This document shows positions 1 to 9,352 of a stretch of DNA of 64,000 bases, one piece after another. The stretch is from JAICMB01 sp035295125 (GTDB lineage: Bacteria > Acidobacteriota > Terriglobia > Bryobacterales > Bryobacteraceae): contig DATGJP010000067.1 in NCBI GenBank assembly GCA_035295125.1, positions 248,001 to 312,000 of the forward strand, given 5' to 3'. Both the position numbers and the translations under genes were made by a program. Under the pieces are notes generated by a model. That model saw only the letters and a program-made list of their open reading frames with translations, was not told the DNA's origin and ran no database searches. The stretch's first letter is position 1. Every line of letters begins with the position of its first letter.

Positions 1-741
1 ATTGATCGTATCCCCGCATCGCACCGGTTGCGTTGGGCCGATATCGACGGATCAGGGAAGAAAGTTGTCATCAATGCGCCGCTGACCGCGTCCGATGCGC
101 ACAGTCCCGACTTTCGCGGCCACGTACCACTCGTTTACTACCGGCCCGGCGACTGGAAGCGCCGCACAATCTCCGATGCCGAAGAAGGCGTACTGCATGG
201 GATCTGGATCACCGACTGGGACGGCGATGGCCGCGACGAATTCCTCACCGCGGGCTTCCTGGGAATCCATCTCTACAAGTTCGGAAAGTCGGGCGATTGG
301 TCTCGTTCCGAGATTGCCCGCGGAGATCCGGCCGCATGGCCGAAATCAGGTTCCAGCGATGTGGCAGTTGGAACCTTGGGCAAGGAGCGATTTCTTGCTG
401 CCATCGAACCCTGGCATGGAAACCAGGTGGTGGTTTATCGAAAGCACGGGGAGCAGTGGGCGCGCGAGGTAGTGGACGATAGCCTGCTCGATGGGCACAC
501 AGTCGTCACGGCCGATCTCAACGGGGACGGGCGCGATGAAATCATCGCTGGGTTCCGGGAGAAGCCGTATGGCGTCTATGTTTATTCCTTCGACGGCAAA
601 CGGTGGAATCGGCAAGTTCTTGACACTGGAGGCGTCTCAGCGGCTGCTTGCGCGGTTGCGGATTTGGACGGCGACGGCCGGCCCGACGTCGCCTGCATCG
701 GTTCGGCCACCCAAAATCTTAAGTGGTATCGCAATCGCTAA
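1..741 (+). CDS. FG-GAP/VCBS repeat protein, 3' part (5' end outside window)
   Basis: The frame is open from base 1, so this is the C-terminal 246 residues of a longer protein. It carries several repeats built around the calcium-loop pattern DxDGDGxxD (for example DWDGDGRDE, DLNGDGRDE and DLDGDGRPD), spaced about 60 to 90 residues apart. This is the pattern of FG-GAP/VCBS beta-propeller blades found in secreted or surface-anchored bacterial proteins. The last blade runs to the stop, so the end is probably natural. Substrate or partner cannot be read from the sequence. No membrane segment lies in the visible part. A GC-rich hairpin follows at 801-838. The family call is firm; the role is unknown. 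Confidence 0.8.
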   Translation: MDRIPASHRLRWADIDGSGKKVVINAPLTASDAHSPDFRGHVPLVYYRPGDWKRRTISDAEEGVLHGIWITDWDGDGRDEFLTAGFLGIHLYKFGKSGDWSRSEIARGDPAAWPKSGSSDVAVGTLGKERFLAAIEPWHGNQVVVYRKHGEQWAREVVDDSLLDGHTVVTADLNGDGRDEIIAGFREKPYGVYVYSFDGKRWNRQVLDTGGVSAAACAVADLDGDGRPDVACIGSATQNLKWYRNR

Positions 742-800
742 GTGGTTGAACTTTTTGGACGGCGGATGCATCACACCTGTAGGCGCCGAAGCTGACGCCG

Positions 801-838
801 TCCCCGGCGTGGCTGCATCCCTTGGGGCCCGCCGGGGA
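801..838 (+). terminator. GC-rich hairpin downstream of the FG-GAP gene
   Basis: An 8-bp perfect stem (TCCCCGGC at 801-808, GCCGGGGA at 831-838) lies about 60 bases past the stop codon. There is no T-run after it, so it is at best a weak or Rho-assisted end signal. It could equally be another intergenic palindrome. Confidence 0.3.
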
Positions 839-966
839 ACGTAAAAGTGTGTCACCCTGACACGGTTACGAGTCGGGGCCACTCGCGGATCGAGCGGCTG
901 GTACGCCGTTAACTCATTTAGGGCGTTGCATCTGCGAATTCTTCCGACCCGAACTCCGTACGTACT

Positions 967-1509
967 TCAGCAAGTTTGATGCCGCGCGAAATCCTCAGGT
1001 GTATCAAGATCGATAGAGGCTTCCGGACAGTCGACCAATAGTGCATCCGAGAGGTTGGAGACGATGATCCCTTTGCAGCCTTGATCGGGTTTGAGGACCA
1101 GCAATTTTGGAAAAGCCGACCGGGCGAAAAATGCCGGTACCCCAGCCGTGCCGGAGTATTGGGAAGCCACAATCGTTTTACCTGTCACAGGTGCCGGATT
1201 GCCAATCCCCGAAGGTACTCCGCGGTGACGAAGGGTTGGTCCGCTAAGGCAAGGATCGCTCCATCGACGGGCCGTCCGTCCAGAGCCCCTACGCGGGTGT
1301 GGATGGACGAACCCATGCCCTGCGATCACACTTCGCAACTCCTGCTCGCGCGCACCCAGTACCACAAGGACCGGTCCACATCCGGCAGATCGCGCCACTT
1401 CGACCGCGTGTCGCGGGAGCGGCCGTCCGCGGAATGCGAGCAACTGTTTCGCAGTTCCCATGCGCGTGGAAGCGCCCGCTGCCGGTATGATGATCGCCGT
1501 TTCAGGCAT
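967..1509 (-). pseudogene. MocA/MobA-like molybdenum cofactor nucleotidyltransferase, frameshifted
   Basis: The N-terminus has the nucleotidyltransferase signature AAGASTRMGTAKQLL. The C-terminus has the family ending (GVPAFF, then a D-rich segment with DLDTPEDF). The middle is damaged. In the frame read from 1509, residues after about codon 66 make no sense, but another minus-strand frame over about 1318-1185 encodes the expected GMGSSI and ALADQPFVT segments and then hits a stop. A dozen or so residues usual before GMGSS are also missing. So there is one small deletion with a frame change, and a second shift that restores the frame. Intact relatives of about 200 residues transfer CMP or GMP to molybdopterin for xanthine-dehydrogenase-type enzymes. 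A remnant of xdhC, its usual partner, lies 6 bases upstream. Dead gene is the likely reading; sequencing error would need two independent events. Confidence 0.75.
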
Positions 1510-1515
1510 AGTTTC

Positions 1516-1990
1516 TTACCAGAGATTCGCAGCAAGAAGGGCGTTCTGCCCGGACATTGCCCGACCCAAGTTTCCCGTTTCAGCAGGTTGAGCATGGATA
1601 TCGCTCTTGCGATGCTTGAGCATGACCCCCGACCGTCCCGACAACGCCGCCTGAATCTCCGAGATGATCGAAAGCGCCACTGTTTCGGGTGTGTCTCTTC
1701 CGATATCCAGGCCCACAGGCGCGTGGACGAACGGTGGAATCGGCGTATCCAATTCGGCGAAACAGTCTGTTCGCGCGCGTCTTTGGGCCGAGAATACCGA
1801 CATAGCGTGGCCGATGCTGGAGGATGGCCGGCAGCAACTTGAGGTCGAGCGGATAATTGTGAGTCATGAGAAGGACTGCTGAGTCTGCGCTGATCTCGAT
1901 ATTGCGGAGAAGCCGACCGGCATTGGCGCTGGATGCGTCACGTACTCGGTTACCCGCGCGCCGAAGTTGTAGGGTAAGGAGATCTCAACA
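1516..1990 (-). pseudogene. XdhC-family maturation factor, truncated and frameshifted
   Basis: Two adjoining minus-strand frames together give the C-terminal NAD-binding half of an XdhC protein. The first (1867 to about 1755) contains SAVLLMTHNYPLDL and YVGILGPKTR. The second (about 1755 to 1516) contains the hallmark VGLDIGRDTPETVALSI. The join falls in a stretch read as RLF/FAELD and looks like a one-base indel. The N-terminal half of XdhC is absent: only about 130 bases separate the recognisable part from the stop of the upstream permease gene. XdhC inserts the sulfurated molybdenum cofactor into xanthine-dehydrogenase-like enzymes. With the broken mocA-like gene downstream it looks like the relic of a lost maturation operon. 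The upstream border near 1990 is approximate. Confidence 0.75.
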
Positions 1991-1999
1991 GCGCGGCGG

Positions 2000-4369
2000 T
2001 CAGTTCTGACGTAGCGCGTGCATTGGATCGATCGTTACTGCTCGACGCGCAGGAATGAGCGATGCAAGACTAGCTATGGAAGCAAGGACAAGCGGGACAG
2101 CGATAAACGTGACGGGATCCATGGGCCCTATGCCAAAAAGCAGGCTTTGGATGAACCGCGTCACGGTCAGTGCAATCAGCATGCCTACGATCAGGCCGAC
2201 CACCGTTATAGTCGCGGCGTGTCTTGCGACCTGACGCGCGACTTGCGCCGGTCGCGCGCCGAGCGCTACCCGAAGACCTATTTCGCGGGTGCGCTGCGAA
2301 ACGAAGTAGCTCATCACACCATACAAGCCAATAGCCGCTAACAAGAGTGCCGTCGACCCGAACGCCGTGAATAGCATCGATTGAAAGCGGCGCTCGGAAT
2401 ATGTGTCACTTACGCTATCCTCCAGTGTTGCAATGCTAAATACGGCTCGATTAGGGCTAAGTGTTAGGACTTCGCGGCGAATGGTTTCCGCAAGTTGCAT
2501 CGGCGGCACCGCCGTCTTTACGAGATAATTAGGATCGGGATTGTAACTCGGAATGCCGCAGAGATAGACCATTGGACTCGGTGTCTGTGTCAGACTTAAT
2601 TCCCGTGAGTCAGCAACCACGCCCACAATCGACATCTGCAGCGGAATTTGGCCAAGACTGGCAGTTATATGTTCACCAATAGGAGACCGTTCTCCAAAGA
2701 ACTGACCCGCGAACCGGCGGTTCACAATCGCGTCGTTCCGCTTGGGATCCGGAAGGCAAGTAGCGCCGGACAGAAACGGAATTCCAACCACCTTAAAATA
2801 GTCGGGGGACACGGCGCGAATCGAAGCCATAACCTTGTTGCCTTCGGTCTCGGTGTCGCGGCCGGCAATGTGAAATTGAAAACTCGCTGCGTCAGCGGAC
2901 CCGGGCAAACCTGTCGCAACCGCCGCATCCCGCACCCCGGGAAGCGCCCGCAAAGCGGCGAGGGTGCGCAAATGACGTTGTCCGATGGCCGGCATGTCGA
3001 CCGTTTCGCCCCAACTGGCGCTGATCCGGAACGTCAGAACATTTGAGGGATCAAATCCAGGGGAGACATGAGTCACCAACTCCAGGCTGCGCAGCAGCAG
3101 ACCGGACGCCACCAGCAGGACGGCCGCGATCGCGATTTGGGCCGAGACGAGTCCTTTCTGCAAACTCGCGCGGCCGCCGATTTGCGTCCGGGATTGAGCG
3201 GCGAGCGAGCCTGCGATCTCGGTTCGCGTCGCATGGAGTGCGGGGACCAGTCCGGACAACACCGTGGTCAGGACGGTCAAGAGCAAAGTAAACAGGACAA
3301 TGCGCCAGTCCAGATGGAGTTCCGCTGCACGCGGCAATTTTGCCGATTCCATCCGGAAAAACTCCATGCCCCAGGAGGCGAGCATCAAACCAGCGCCGGA
3401 ACCGATCAGCGCGAGGACGAACGCTTCGACTAGTAGTTCTTTGATGACGCGTGAACGCGCCGCCCCGAGCGAGAATCGGATGGCGATATCGCGTGCGCGC
3501 CGGGTCGCCTGCGCGAGTAGAATCGCCGCCACATTGGCGCAGGCGATGAGCAGGACCAGCGTCACACCGCCGAACAGAATCCACAGCGACCGGCGGACTC
3601 CTGCGACCGTTTGCTCTTTGAGAGGATCAATTTTCACGCCCCATTTGCTGTCTGTCGCGGGATATAGCCGTCCCAGCGCGTTCTGGACTGCGGCAAGATC
3701 GGCTTCTGCCCGCTCGCGCGGTACACCGGCCTTGAGGCGTCCAATCGCGGCGTACCAGCGCGATTCGCGCGCCCGCATCACCATGTCCGGGAATTGCGCT
3801 GAAAGCCAGATGTCTACGTCGTTTTGGGGAAAACGAAACGATGGCGGCATCACGCCGACAATCGTGTTTTGCCACCGTGCGAAAACGAGGCGTTTGCCGA
3901 TCACATCCGGCGAAGCGTTGAAGCGCCTTTGCCAAAGCCTGTGGCTGATCACTACCGCCTTGGGACCGCCGAATCTCTCCTCCGCGGCTGAAAAGGTGCG
4001 TCCCAGTTGCGGCAATACGCCGAGGACTTGAAAGTATCGCGGAGAGGTAATCGCCGCCGTCAGCCGTTCGGGCAATTGGCCGCCCGTCTCCGATTCGTTT
4101 TCAACGTAGAAGGCGGCTATAGATTCGAAGGTGTGATTGAGACGGTTCCAGTCCTCCACTTGCGGAGGTGCGGCGTCGGCCTCCTGGTGGCCGGGGTTCA
4201 CGTTGTGAACGGTCATGAGCCGCTCGCTGTCGGGATACGGCAGAGGCTTTAAAAGGACCGCGTCGATCACCGAGAAAATCGCGCTGTTCGCGCCAATTCC
4301 GAGCGCCAGCGTCGCGATGATCACGAGCGAGACGGCCGGGCGTTTTGCGAGCGATCGGAGACTCTGCAT
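2000..4369 (-). CDS. ADOP-type ABC transporter permease (MacB/FtsX fold)
   Basis: A 789-residue membrane protein with the duplicated layout of acidobacterial orphan permeases. It opens with the hallmark segment LALGIGANSAIFSVIDAVLL. A MacB periplasmic domain follows (about 40-240), then an FtsX block with three helices (about 260-385), a long second periplasmic domain (about 430-640), and a final FtsX block of three helices ending in IDPMHALRQN. Both FtsX blocks keep the REIGLRVALGA-type coupling loop. No ATPase gene is adjacent, as is usual for this family. The ATG is followed by a short polar stretch and the first helix; no clear Shine-Dalgarno precedes it. Substrate unknown: MacB relatives move peptides, lipids or antibiotics, or do mechanical work across the envelope. 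Its stop abuts the truncated xdhC remnant. It has no MerR-type promoter, unlike the paralogue ending at 9845. Confidence 0.9.
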   Translation of the reverse strand: MQSLRSLAKRPAVSLVIIATLALGIGANSAIFSVIDAVLLKPLPYPDSERLMTVHNVNPGHQEADAAPPQVEDWNRLNHTFESIAAFYVENESETGGQLPERLTAAITSPRYFQVLGVLPQLGRTFSAAEERFGGPKAVVISHRLWQRRFNASPDVIGKRLVFARWQNTIVGVMPPSFRFPQNDVDIWLSAQFPDMVMRARESRWYAAIGRLKAGVPRERAEADLAAVQNALGRLYPATDSKWGVKIDPLKEQTVAGVRRSLWILFGGVTLVLLIACANVAAILLAQATRRARDIAIRFSLGAARSRVIKELLVEAFVLALIGSGAGLMLASWGMEFFRMESAKLPRAAELHLDWRIVLFTLLLTVLTTVLSGLVPALHATRTEIAGSLAAQSRTQIGGRASLQKGLVSAQIAIAAVLLVASGLLLRSLELVTHVSPGFDPSNVLTFRISASWGETVDMPAIGQRHLRTLAALRALPGVRDAAVATGLPGSADAASFQFHIAGRDTETEGNKVMASIRAVSPDYFKVVGIPFLSGATCLPDPKRNDAIVNRRFAGQFFGERSPIGEHITASLGQIPLQMSIVGVVADSRELSLTQTPSPMVYLCGIPSYNPDPNYLVKTAVPPMQLAETIRREVLTLSPNRAVFSIATLEDSVSDTYSERRFQSMLFTAFGSTALLLAAIGLYGVMSYFVSQRTREIGLRVALGARPAQVARQVARHAATITVVGLIVGMLIALTVTRFIQSLLFGIGPMDPVTFIAVPLVLASIASLASLIPARRAVTIDPMHALRQN

Positions 4370-4709
4370 CGTTAATTAGGACGACGCCGGCTGGCGGCCG
4401 GTTAGTCGGTAAGGGAGCCGCAGACTGAATTCGAGATCCCGGCTTCCATGCCCACAGCAGAAGCCTTTGTGTGCGCCACCACGCAGCAGCCGAAAACTCC
4501 ATGGTCAGCGGCCTGTGGAAGGGTGGCGCAGGCGGTTTCGCCTGCGCGTTCTTGGTCAGACTGAACAACCTGGCACAGTCCGCACAACAACCGCCTGATT
4601 CGCCGTTCGACCCGCGGTCTGACCCGTTGACCGGTGATTTCGCCGCGCTCACCTATTTCGTGCCGTCCGAAACGAGGGGTCGAACGTCTAATAGGGTATT
4701 GGAGGACCT
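4370..4709. other. Gene-free stretch between permease and coiled-coil gene
   Basis: I see no convincing coding frame here. It contains one full copy of the family A palindromic repeat (4522-4550) and must hold the promoters of the two divergent genes. I cannot point to a clear -35/-10 pair. Confidence 0.5.
4522..4550 (+). repeat. Family A intergenic palindrome, copy 1
   Basis: Perfect 9-bp stem GCGCAGGCG / CGCCTGCGC with loop GTTT at 4526-4547. It is preceded by GGTG and followed by GTTCTTGGTCAG, an extension shared with the copy near 53979. Confidence 0.9.
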
Positions 4710-4925
4710 GTGACCCAGGAGCTGGTGTACGTAGAAGAATTAAGAACAAATTACGATCAAGCTTTCGAAGAGCTGGTCATGCGGGTGCGAGAGCTGCAAG
4801 TTACTGAAATCAAGCAGCCGAACAATATCGAGGCCATTCGGGATTTGAGGCAGCGCGTCAAGCAAGCCGAAGCGGCTTATCGCGAAGCCCGCAACCTTCT
4901 CGCCGACCAACTTTTGCGCCACTAA
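4710..4925 (+). CDS. Small coiled-coil protein of unknown function
   Basis: A 71-residue, charged, helix-prone protein with no membrane segment or signal peptide. Residues about 20-65 have the spacing of hydrophobic residues expected for a coiled coil or helical hairpin. The GTG start is preceded by GGAGG at 4701-4705, which fixes the start. It lies 100 bases upstream of the hybrid kinase gene on the same strand and could share its transcript. I do not recognise the family. The good ribosome site and protein-like composition argue it is real. Confidence 0.65.
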   Translation: MTQELVYVEELRTNYDQAFEELVMRVRELQVTEIKQPNNIEAIRDLRQRVKQAEAAYREARNLLADQLLRH

Positions 4926-5025
4926 CATTACCTGTCGGAATTAAGTCGTCTTTTCGTGGAAAAAAGGTAATTCTCTAAAGCAAATTCCCTGAAGCACCGA
5001 TTTCTTTACGCAGAGGTAAGGGCGT

Positions 5026-7854
5026 ATGGAATCGGTGCACCCACGGATCGGCCTTGTTTCCCGGCTGGCTGCTAATCTCTCCTTTCGGACGAAATCTCTT
5101 CTGTTGGTTTCGGTCCCAGTGGTCGCGCTGGTCCTGACCCTCGCGCTTTCGAGCCGCTCGGAAACGCTCCGGAACGAGTCGGAAGAGCTGACCAAAAACG
5201 CGACGGATATTCGCGCGCAGCTTCAGAACATATACATCCTGATGGCTTCCGCCGAGTCCGAAGTCCGCAACTTCGGACTGAACGGCCGCGAAGAAGGCAT
5301 CCAGCCGCTCGGCATGATCGGACCCTCGATCGACGGGATGTTCACCAAACTCGGCGATCTTATCCACGAGAGCGATCACGCCGGCGCCCGGCTCACGCAG
5401 GTCAAGCAGTTGGTTGCTGAACGCCTGGAAGGGCTCAAGCAGCTACGCGCGTACTATACAAACCCCGAGTCTCGCGGTACTGCCGCGTCGCCAAAGCTCA
5501 TCCAACAGGCGCGCATCTCCCCCGATATTTTGATGGCGCTCGTAGATCTTGGCGGAAAGGTCCTCAAACCCAGGCTTGAACGTGAGAAGGTCATCCAGGG
5601 CAAGCGGGCCGGGCTCCGATTGGGCGTGCTCGCAACGGCCGCCATAGGCGTCCTGGGAGCCGTCCTTGCGGCATTCTGGTTCGCGGCAGGCCTCTCCCGC
5701 CGGGTGCGCAAGCTGAAGACTTGCGCCGCCGACCTCGAAGAGGGACGCATGCCATCGCCCGTTGTCGGAGGTGGCGATGAACTTGGTGCACTCGCCCGCG
5801 CCCTGCAAAGCGCCGGGGAAACCGCCGCGTCGCGAAGTGAAGAGCTGAAACTCGCGCTCGAAGGCGCCGAGATCCTGATCTGGGAGCTCGAAATTGCAGG
5901 CGGCCGTATCCGCTACCAGGCAGGATCCGGGGCTCTTCGGAATGCCAGCATTCCCGCCGACCTGCTGCAGGACACCGTCGAAAAATGGATTGCCGTCGTC
6001 ATGGCCGAGGACCGCGACCGCGTCCGCCGCGAACTGTATCGTGTGGCGGCAGAAGGCGGTGTTTTCCAGGTGGAATACCGCGTTGTTCTCACCGGCGGCG
6101 AAATCCGTTGTATGAGCATCAAAGCTCAGTCATATTCAATGGGCGCCGGGAAGCCCCAACGGCTCCTGGGTATTCTGGCCGACATTACCGCCGCGAAATT
6201 CGCCGCCCAGGAGATTGACCGCCAGGCTCAGGAACTGATCGCTTCACGCGAGGCGCTCCAGCAGCAAACGCGCATTCTCCAGTCCATCCTCGACAGCATG
6301 GGCGACGGCGTGGTGGTTACGGACACGGATGGCAAGATCGTCCTGCTGAATCCGGCTGCGAGGCAGGCTCTCGGGGATCAGGCTTTTGCAGGGAATGCGC
6401 GGCAGTGGTCGCAGCATTACGGCCTGTTCCTGCCCGATATGGTCACGCTCTACCCAGCCGAGCAGCTTCCCGTCCTGTGTGCCATTCGAGGCGAATCCGT
6501 AGACGGAGCCGAGATCTTTGTCCGTCCGGCTGGTTCGATGGAAGGCAAATGGGTCAGTATCACCGCCAGGCCGCTTCGTCAGGAGGATGGAGCTGTTCGC
6601 GGTGGAGTCGTCGTGATCCGCGATATTACCGCATCCCGCCATGTTGCCGAGGCTTTGAAGATCGCCAAACAGGAAGCTGAAGACGCGAATCACGCCAAGA
6701 GCGAATTCCTGTCCCGCATGAGCCACGAACTACGGACGCCGCTGAACTCGATTCTCGGTTTCGCGCAGATCCTGGAACTCGGCGAATTGACCGAACTGCA
6801 GATGAGCAATGTCGCCTATATTTTGAAGGGCGGATACCATCTGCTCGAGTTGATTAATGAAATCCTCGACCTCGCCCGCATCGAATCTGGCCGCCTGAGC
6901 CTCTCCCCGGAGCCCGTATCGGTACAGGAAGCCATTCAGGATGCCGTGGAGTTGCTCGAGCCGCTGGCTACCCAACAAAATGTCACCCTGAGCGCGCGCA
7001 TCTGCGATCGGCATGTGCACGCCGACCGCCAGCGCCTGAAACAAGTCCTGCTCAATCTGCTTTCCAATGCGATCAAATACAACCGGGCCGGCGGCTCCGT
7101 CCTGGTTTCGTGCAGTGAGCCGGAAACCGGAAAACTGCGCGTCGAAATCGTCGATACGGGAGCCGGCATTCCTCCCGAGGGTTTGAAAAAGATCTTTAAA
7201 CCCTTCGAACGCCTCGATGCGGATAAAACCGACATCGGCGGCACCGGCCTGGGCCTGGCACTCTCCAAGCGTTTGGTCGAAGCCATGGGGGGCACCCTGG
7301 GTGTCGAGAGCGCTGTCGGCCTTGGCAGCCGGTTCTCTATCGAATTCGCGACGGCGGAAGACCCGGCGCGCTGGCTGCAAACGGAGGAGGCCGCCGGTGT
7401 ACTGGCGCAAAGCACACCCCGCACCCATCGCGGAACCGTTCTATACATCGAAGACAACTCGTCCAACCTCCGGCTCGTGGAACAGGTCCTCAGCCATACC
7501 CCGGATATTGGATTGATATCCGCTATGGAAGGTCGGTTGGGGCTCGACCTGGCCGATATGCATGGCCCCGACTGGATTCTGCTCGACGTGCACCTTCCCG
7601 ACCTCTCCGGCGACGAGGTGCTCCGGCGTCTCCGTTCCAATCCGCGTACCAGGCAAATCCCGGTCACGGTCCTCAGCGCCGATGCGACGCCAGGGCAGAT
7701 CAACCGCCTGCTGGCGGCCGGAGCGCGCGATTATCTCACCAAACCGCTGGATGTCCGCAAGCTCCTCAGCCTTTTGGAACAGACCATTCCGGACGGCCGC
7801 CTGGCGGGATTGGGAGTAGGGAACGGGTATGCAGAAGGAAATCATTCGAACTAG
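5026..7854 (+). CDS. Hybrid sensor histidine kinase with CHASE3-like sensor, PAS domains and receiver
   Basis: 942 residues. A first membrane helix (about 24-44) is followed by an extracytoplasmic helical region of CHASE3 type (about 45-190), a second helix (about 197-222) and a HAMP linker. Two PAS-like domains follow (about 275-395 and 420-545), the second with the GVVVTDTDGKIVLLN pattern. The HisKA box SHELRTPLNS carries His567. The ATPase domain shows NLLSNAIKYN, DTGAGIP and GGTGLGLAL. A C-terminal receiver has Asp854 (LLDVHLPD) and the conserved Lys in YLTKPLD. The start is supported by an AG-rich stretch just upstream. The next gene, an HD-GYP regulator, starts inside this one (26-base overlap), so the pair is translationally coupled. 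A phosphorelay that ends in cyclic-di-GMP turnover is the likely job; the signal sensed is unknown. Confidence 0.93.
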   Translation: MESVHPRIGLVSRLAANLSFRTKSLLLVSVPVVALVLTLALSSRSETLRNESEELTKNATDIRAQLQNIYILMASAESEVRNFGLNGREEGIQPLGMIGPSIDGMFTKLGDLIHESDHAGARLTQVKQLVAERLEGLKQLRAYYTNPESRGTAASPKLIQQARISPDILMALVDLGGKVLKPRLEREKVIQGKRAGLRLGVLATAAIGVLGAVLAAFWFAAGLSRRVRKLKTCAADLEEGRMPSPVVGGGDELGALARALQSAGETAASRSEELKLALEGAEILIWELEIAGGRIRYQAGSGALRNASIPADLLQDTVEKWIAVVMAEDRDRVRRELYRVAAEGGVFQVEYRVVLTGGEIRCMSIKAQSYSMGAGKPQRLLGILADITAAKFAAQEIDRQAQELIASREALQQQTRILQSILDSMGDGVVVTDTDGKIVLLNPAARQALGDQAFAGNARQWSQHYGLFLPDMVTLYPAEQLPVLCAIRGESVDGAEIFVRPAGSMEGKWVSITARPLRQEDGAVRGGVVVIRDITASRHVAEALKIAKQEAEDANHAKSEFLSRMSHELRTPLNSILGFAQILELGELTELQMSNVAYILKGGYHLLELINEILDLARIESGRLSLSPEPVSVQEAIQDAVELLEPLATQQNVTLSARICDRHVHADRQRLKQVLLNLLSNAIKYNRAGGSVLVSCSEPETGKLRVEIVDTGAGIPPEGLKKIFKPFERLDADKTDIGGTGLGLALSKRLVEAMGGTLGVESAVGLGSRFSIEFATAEDPARWLQTEEAAGVLAQSTPRTHRGTVLYIEDNSSNLRLVEQVLSHTPDIGLISAMEGRLGLDLADMHGPDWILLDVHLPDLSGDEVLRRLRSNPRTRQIPVTVLSADATPGQINRLLAAGARDYLTKPLDVRKLLSLLEQTIPDGRLAGLGVGNGYAEGNHSN

Positions 7855-8935
7855 CCGGATTCTCATCGTCGACGATCAGCCCGCCAACGTACTCGTGCTA
7901 AAGCAAGCCTTGCAGACCGCTGGCTATCTGTACATGGCCGGTGTTACCGACTCGCGCGAAACCCTGCGAACGTTTTCGGAGTTTCAACCTGACCTGGTGG
8001 TCATCGACTTGAGAATGCCGCACGTCGACGGCTTTTCCCTTCTGCGGCAGCTACGTTCGCGCGTTTCGGCATCGCAGTTTTTGCCCATATTGGTCCTCAC
8101 CGCCGACAACTCCCGTAAGGCAAAGCAGGAGGCCCTCGCCCTCGGCGCCAAAGACTTCCTTACCAAGCCCATCGATATCGCGGAAGCCCTCCTGCGCATC
8201 TACAACCTGCTGGAGACGCGCTGGCTGTACAACGAGCTTCATCACCACAACCTGACCCTGGAAGAAAAAGTGCGGCAGCGAACCGCGGAACTGGAACAGG
8301 CCCAACTCGAGATCCTCCAGCGACTTGCCTTGGCTGCGGAATATCGCGACGACTGCACTGGCCGCCACACCCACCGGGTGGGTGAATGGGCCGCTCTGCT
8401 TAGCCGGGCAATCGGTCTGCCGGAAGATCACGTCGAATTGATCCGGCGGGCTGCTCCCCTGCATGACGTCGGCAAAATCGGCGTCCCCGACGGCATTCTG
8501 CTGAAGCCCTCGAAGCTGACGCCCGAAGAGTACGAACAGGTGAAACGACACACCGAAATCGGCCGCACCATCCTGTCGGGCAGCCAGTTCTCGATGCTTC
8601 AAATGGCTGAGCGCATCGCGTTCTATCACCACGAACGCTGGGACGGCTCGGGCTATTACGGCCTGAAGGGCGAAGATATTCCTTTGGAAGCCAGAATCGT
8701 GAGTATTGTGGATGTGTTCGATGTCATCATCCATGCACGTCCCTACAAGGCCGCATCGAGCGTCGACGTTGCTGTCAGCGCGATTCGGCAGGAGGCTGGA
8801 AAACAATTCGACCCGAATCTTGCCCAGGTATTTCTGGAACTAAACTCCAAAACAGACCTGATGGAGTTGGAGGAAGCGTTAGTTGCCGGGAATACCGCTG
8901 TCGCCGGTCTGATGGTCGGCGATCTGAAAGCGTAG
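7829..8935 (+). CDS. Response regulator with HD-GYP phosphodiesterase-type output
   Basis: 368 residues. The N-terminal receiver has ILIVDDQPAN, the phospho-acceptor Asp60 in VVIDLRMP, and Lys in DFLTKPID. A coiled linker (about 130-160) leads to an HD-GYP domain with HTHRVGEWA, His212-Asp213 in HDVGKIGVPDGILLKP, the HTEIG motif and HHERWDGSGYY. The usual GYP triplet therefore reads GYY here. The metal-binding His/Asp residues I can place are present, so c-di-GMP hydrolysis is likely but the changed loop deserves caution. It overlaps the end of the hybrid kinase gene by 26 bases and is probably its cognate partner. Its 3' end overlaps the convergent gene ending at 8879. Confidence 0.92.
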   Translation: MQKEIIRTSRILIVDDQPANVLVLKQALQTAGYLYMAGVTDSRETLRTFSEFQPDLVVIDLRMPHVDGFSLLRQLRSRVSASQFLPILVLTADNSRKAKQEALALGAKDFLTKPIDIAEALLRIYNLLETRWLYNELHHHNLTLEEKVRQRTAELEQAQLEILQRLALAAEYRDDCTGRHTHRVGEWAALLSRAIGLPEDHVELIRRAAPLHDVGKIGVPDGILLKPSKLTPEEYEQVKRHTEIGRTILSGSQFSMLQMAERIAFYHHERWDGSGYYGLKGEDIPLEARIVSIVDVFDVIIHARPYKAASSVDVAVSAIRQEAGKQFDPNLAQVFLELNSKTDLMELEEALVAGNTAVAGLMVGDLKA

Positions 8936-9352
8936 GAACTCGTAGACGGCCTTGAGTGCCTCCGGGTTTTTGGTCGTGATTCGGACCCTCCCTCCCCGTT
9001 CCGTCTTGCTGAACTCATAGGTGATGTCCGACTTCAGCTCCTGCATGACCGGCACGCCCGGAGGCACGCGGTCATGAATGAGCATCGGCGCCTTGAAATC
9101 GCCCGCGGCGAACATCTTCGCGATGTGACCCAGATGCATCTGGATCTGATCTCGACTTTGCGTATCTTTAGGGTCGTTTGCCTCTACTTCGATCGCCCCG
9201 CCGTCCGAATAGAGCCGGAAGTGATGCGTCGTTTTCTCGTGTGAAAACCCCATGACGTGATCGCCGCGTTGGTTCACCGCCCCGTGATGCTCGTCCTGGG
9301 CGAGAAGCGCGCTGCCGGTCAGAATAATCGCCGCAAATAGAGTTCTTTTCAT
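8879..9352 (-). CDS. Small secreted protein of unknown function, coupled to merR
   Basis: 157 residues starting MKRTLFAAIILTGSALLAQ, a clear signal peptide, followed by a mature domain of about 138 residues rich in His, Asp and charged residues (DEHHGAVNQRGDHVMGF near its start). The chosen ATG overlaps the merR stop as ATGA and has an AAAGGGA ribosome site 8 bases upstream. A longer open frame reaches back to 9550 but only reads merR in the wrong frame. The C-terminal 18 codons overlap the end of the convergent HD-GYP gene. I do not recognise the fold. Coupling to a MerR regulator suggests a role in the same envelope or stress response as the permease upstream. The His-rich N-terminus could bind metal, but that is a guess. 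Confidence 0.75.
   Translation of the reverse strand: MKRTLFAAIILTGSALLAQDEHHGAVNQRGDHVMGFSHEKTTHHFRLYSDGGAIEVEANDPKDTQSRDQIQMHLGHIAKMFAAGDFKAPMLIHDRVPPGVPVMQELKSDITYEFSKTERGGRVRITTKNPEALKAVYEFLRFQIADHQTGDSGIPGN

Noticed and set aside
1081..1842. Plus-strand frame across the xdhC/mocA remnants
   Set aside because: The protein is Arg/Ser/Pro-rich and unrecognisable, while the minus strand shows clear XdhC and MobA-type motifs in broken frames.
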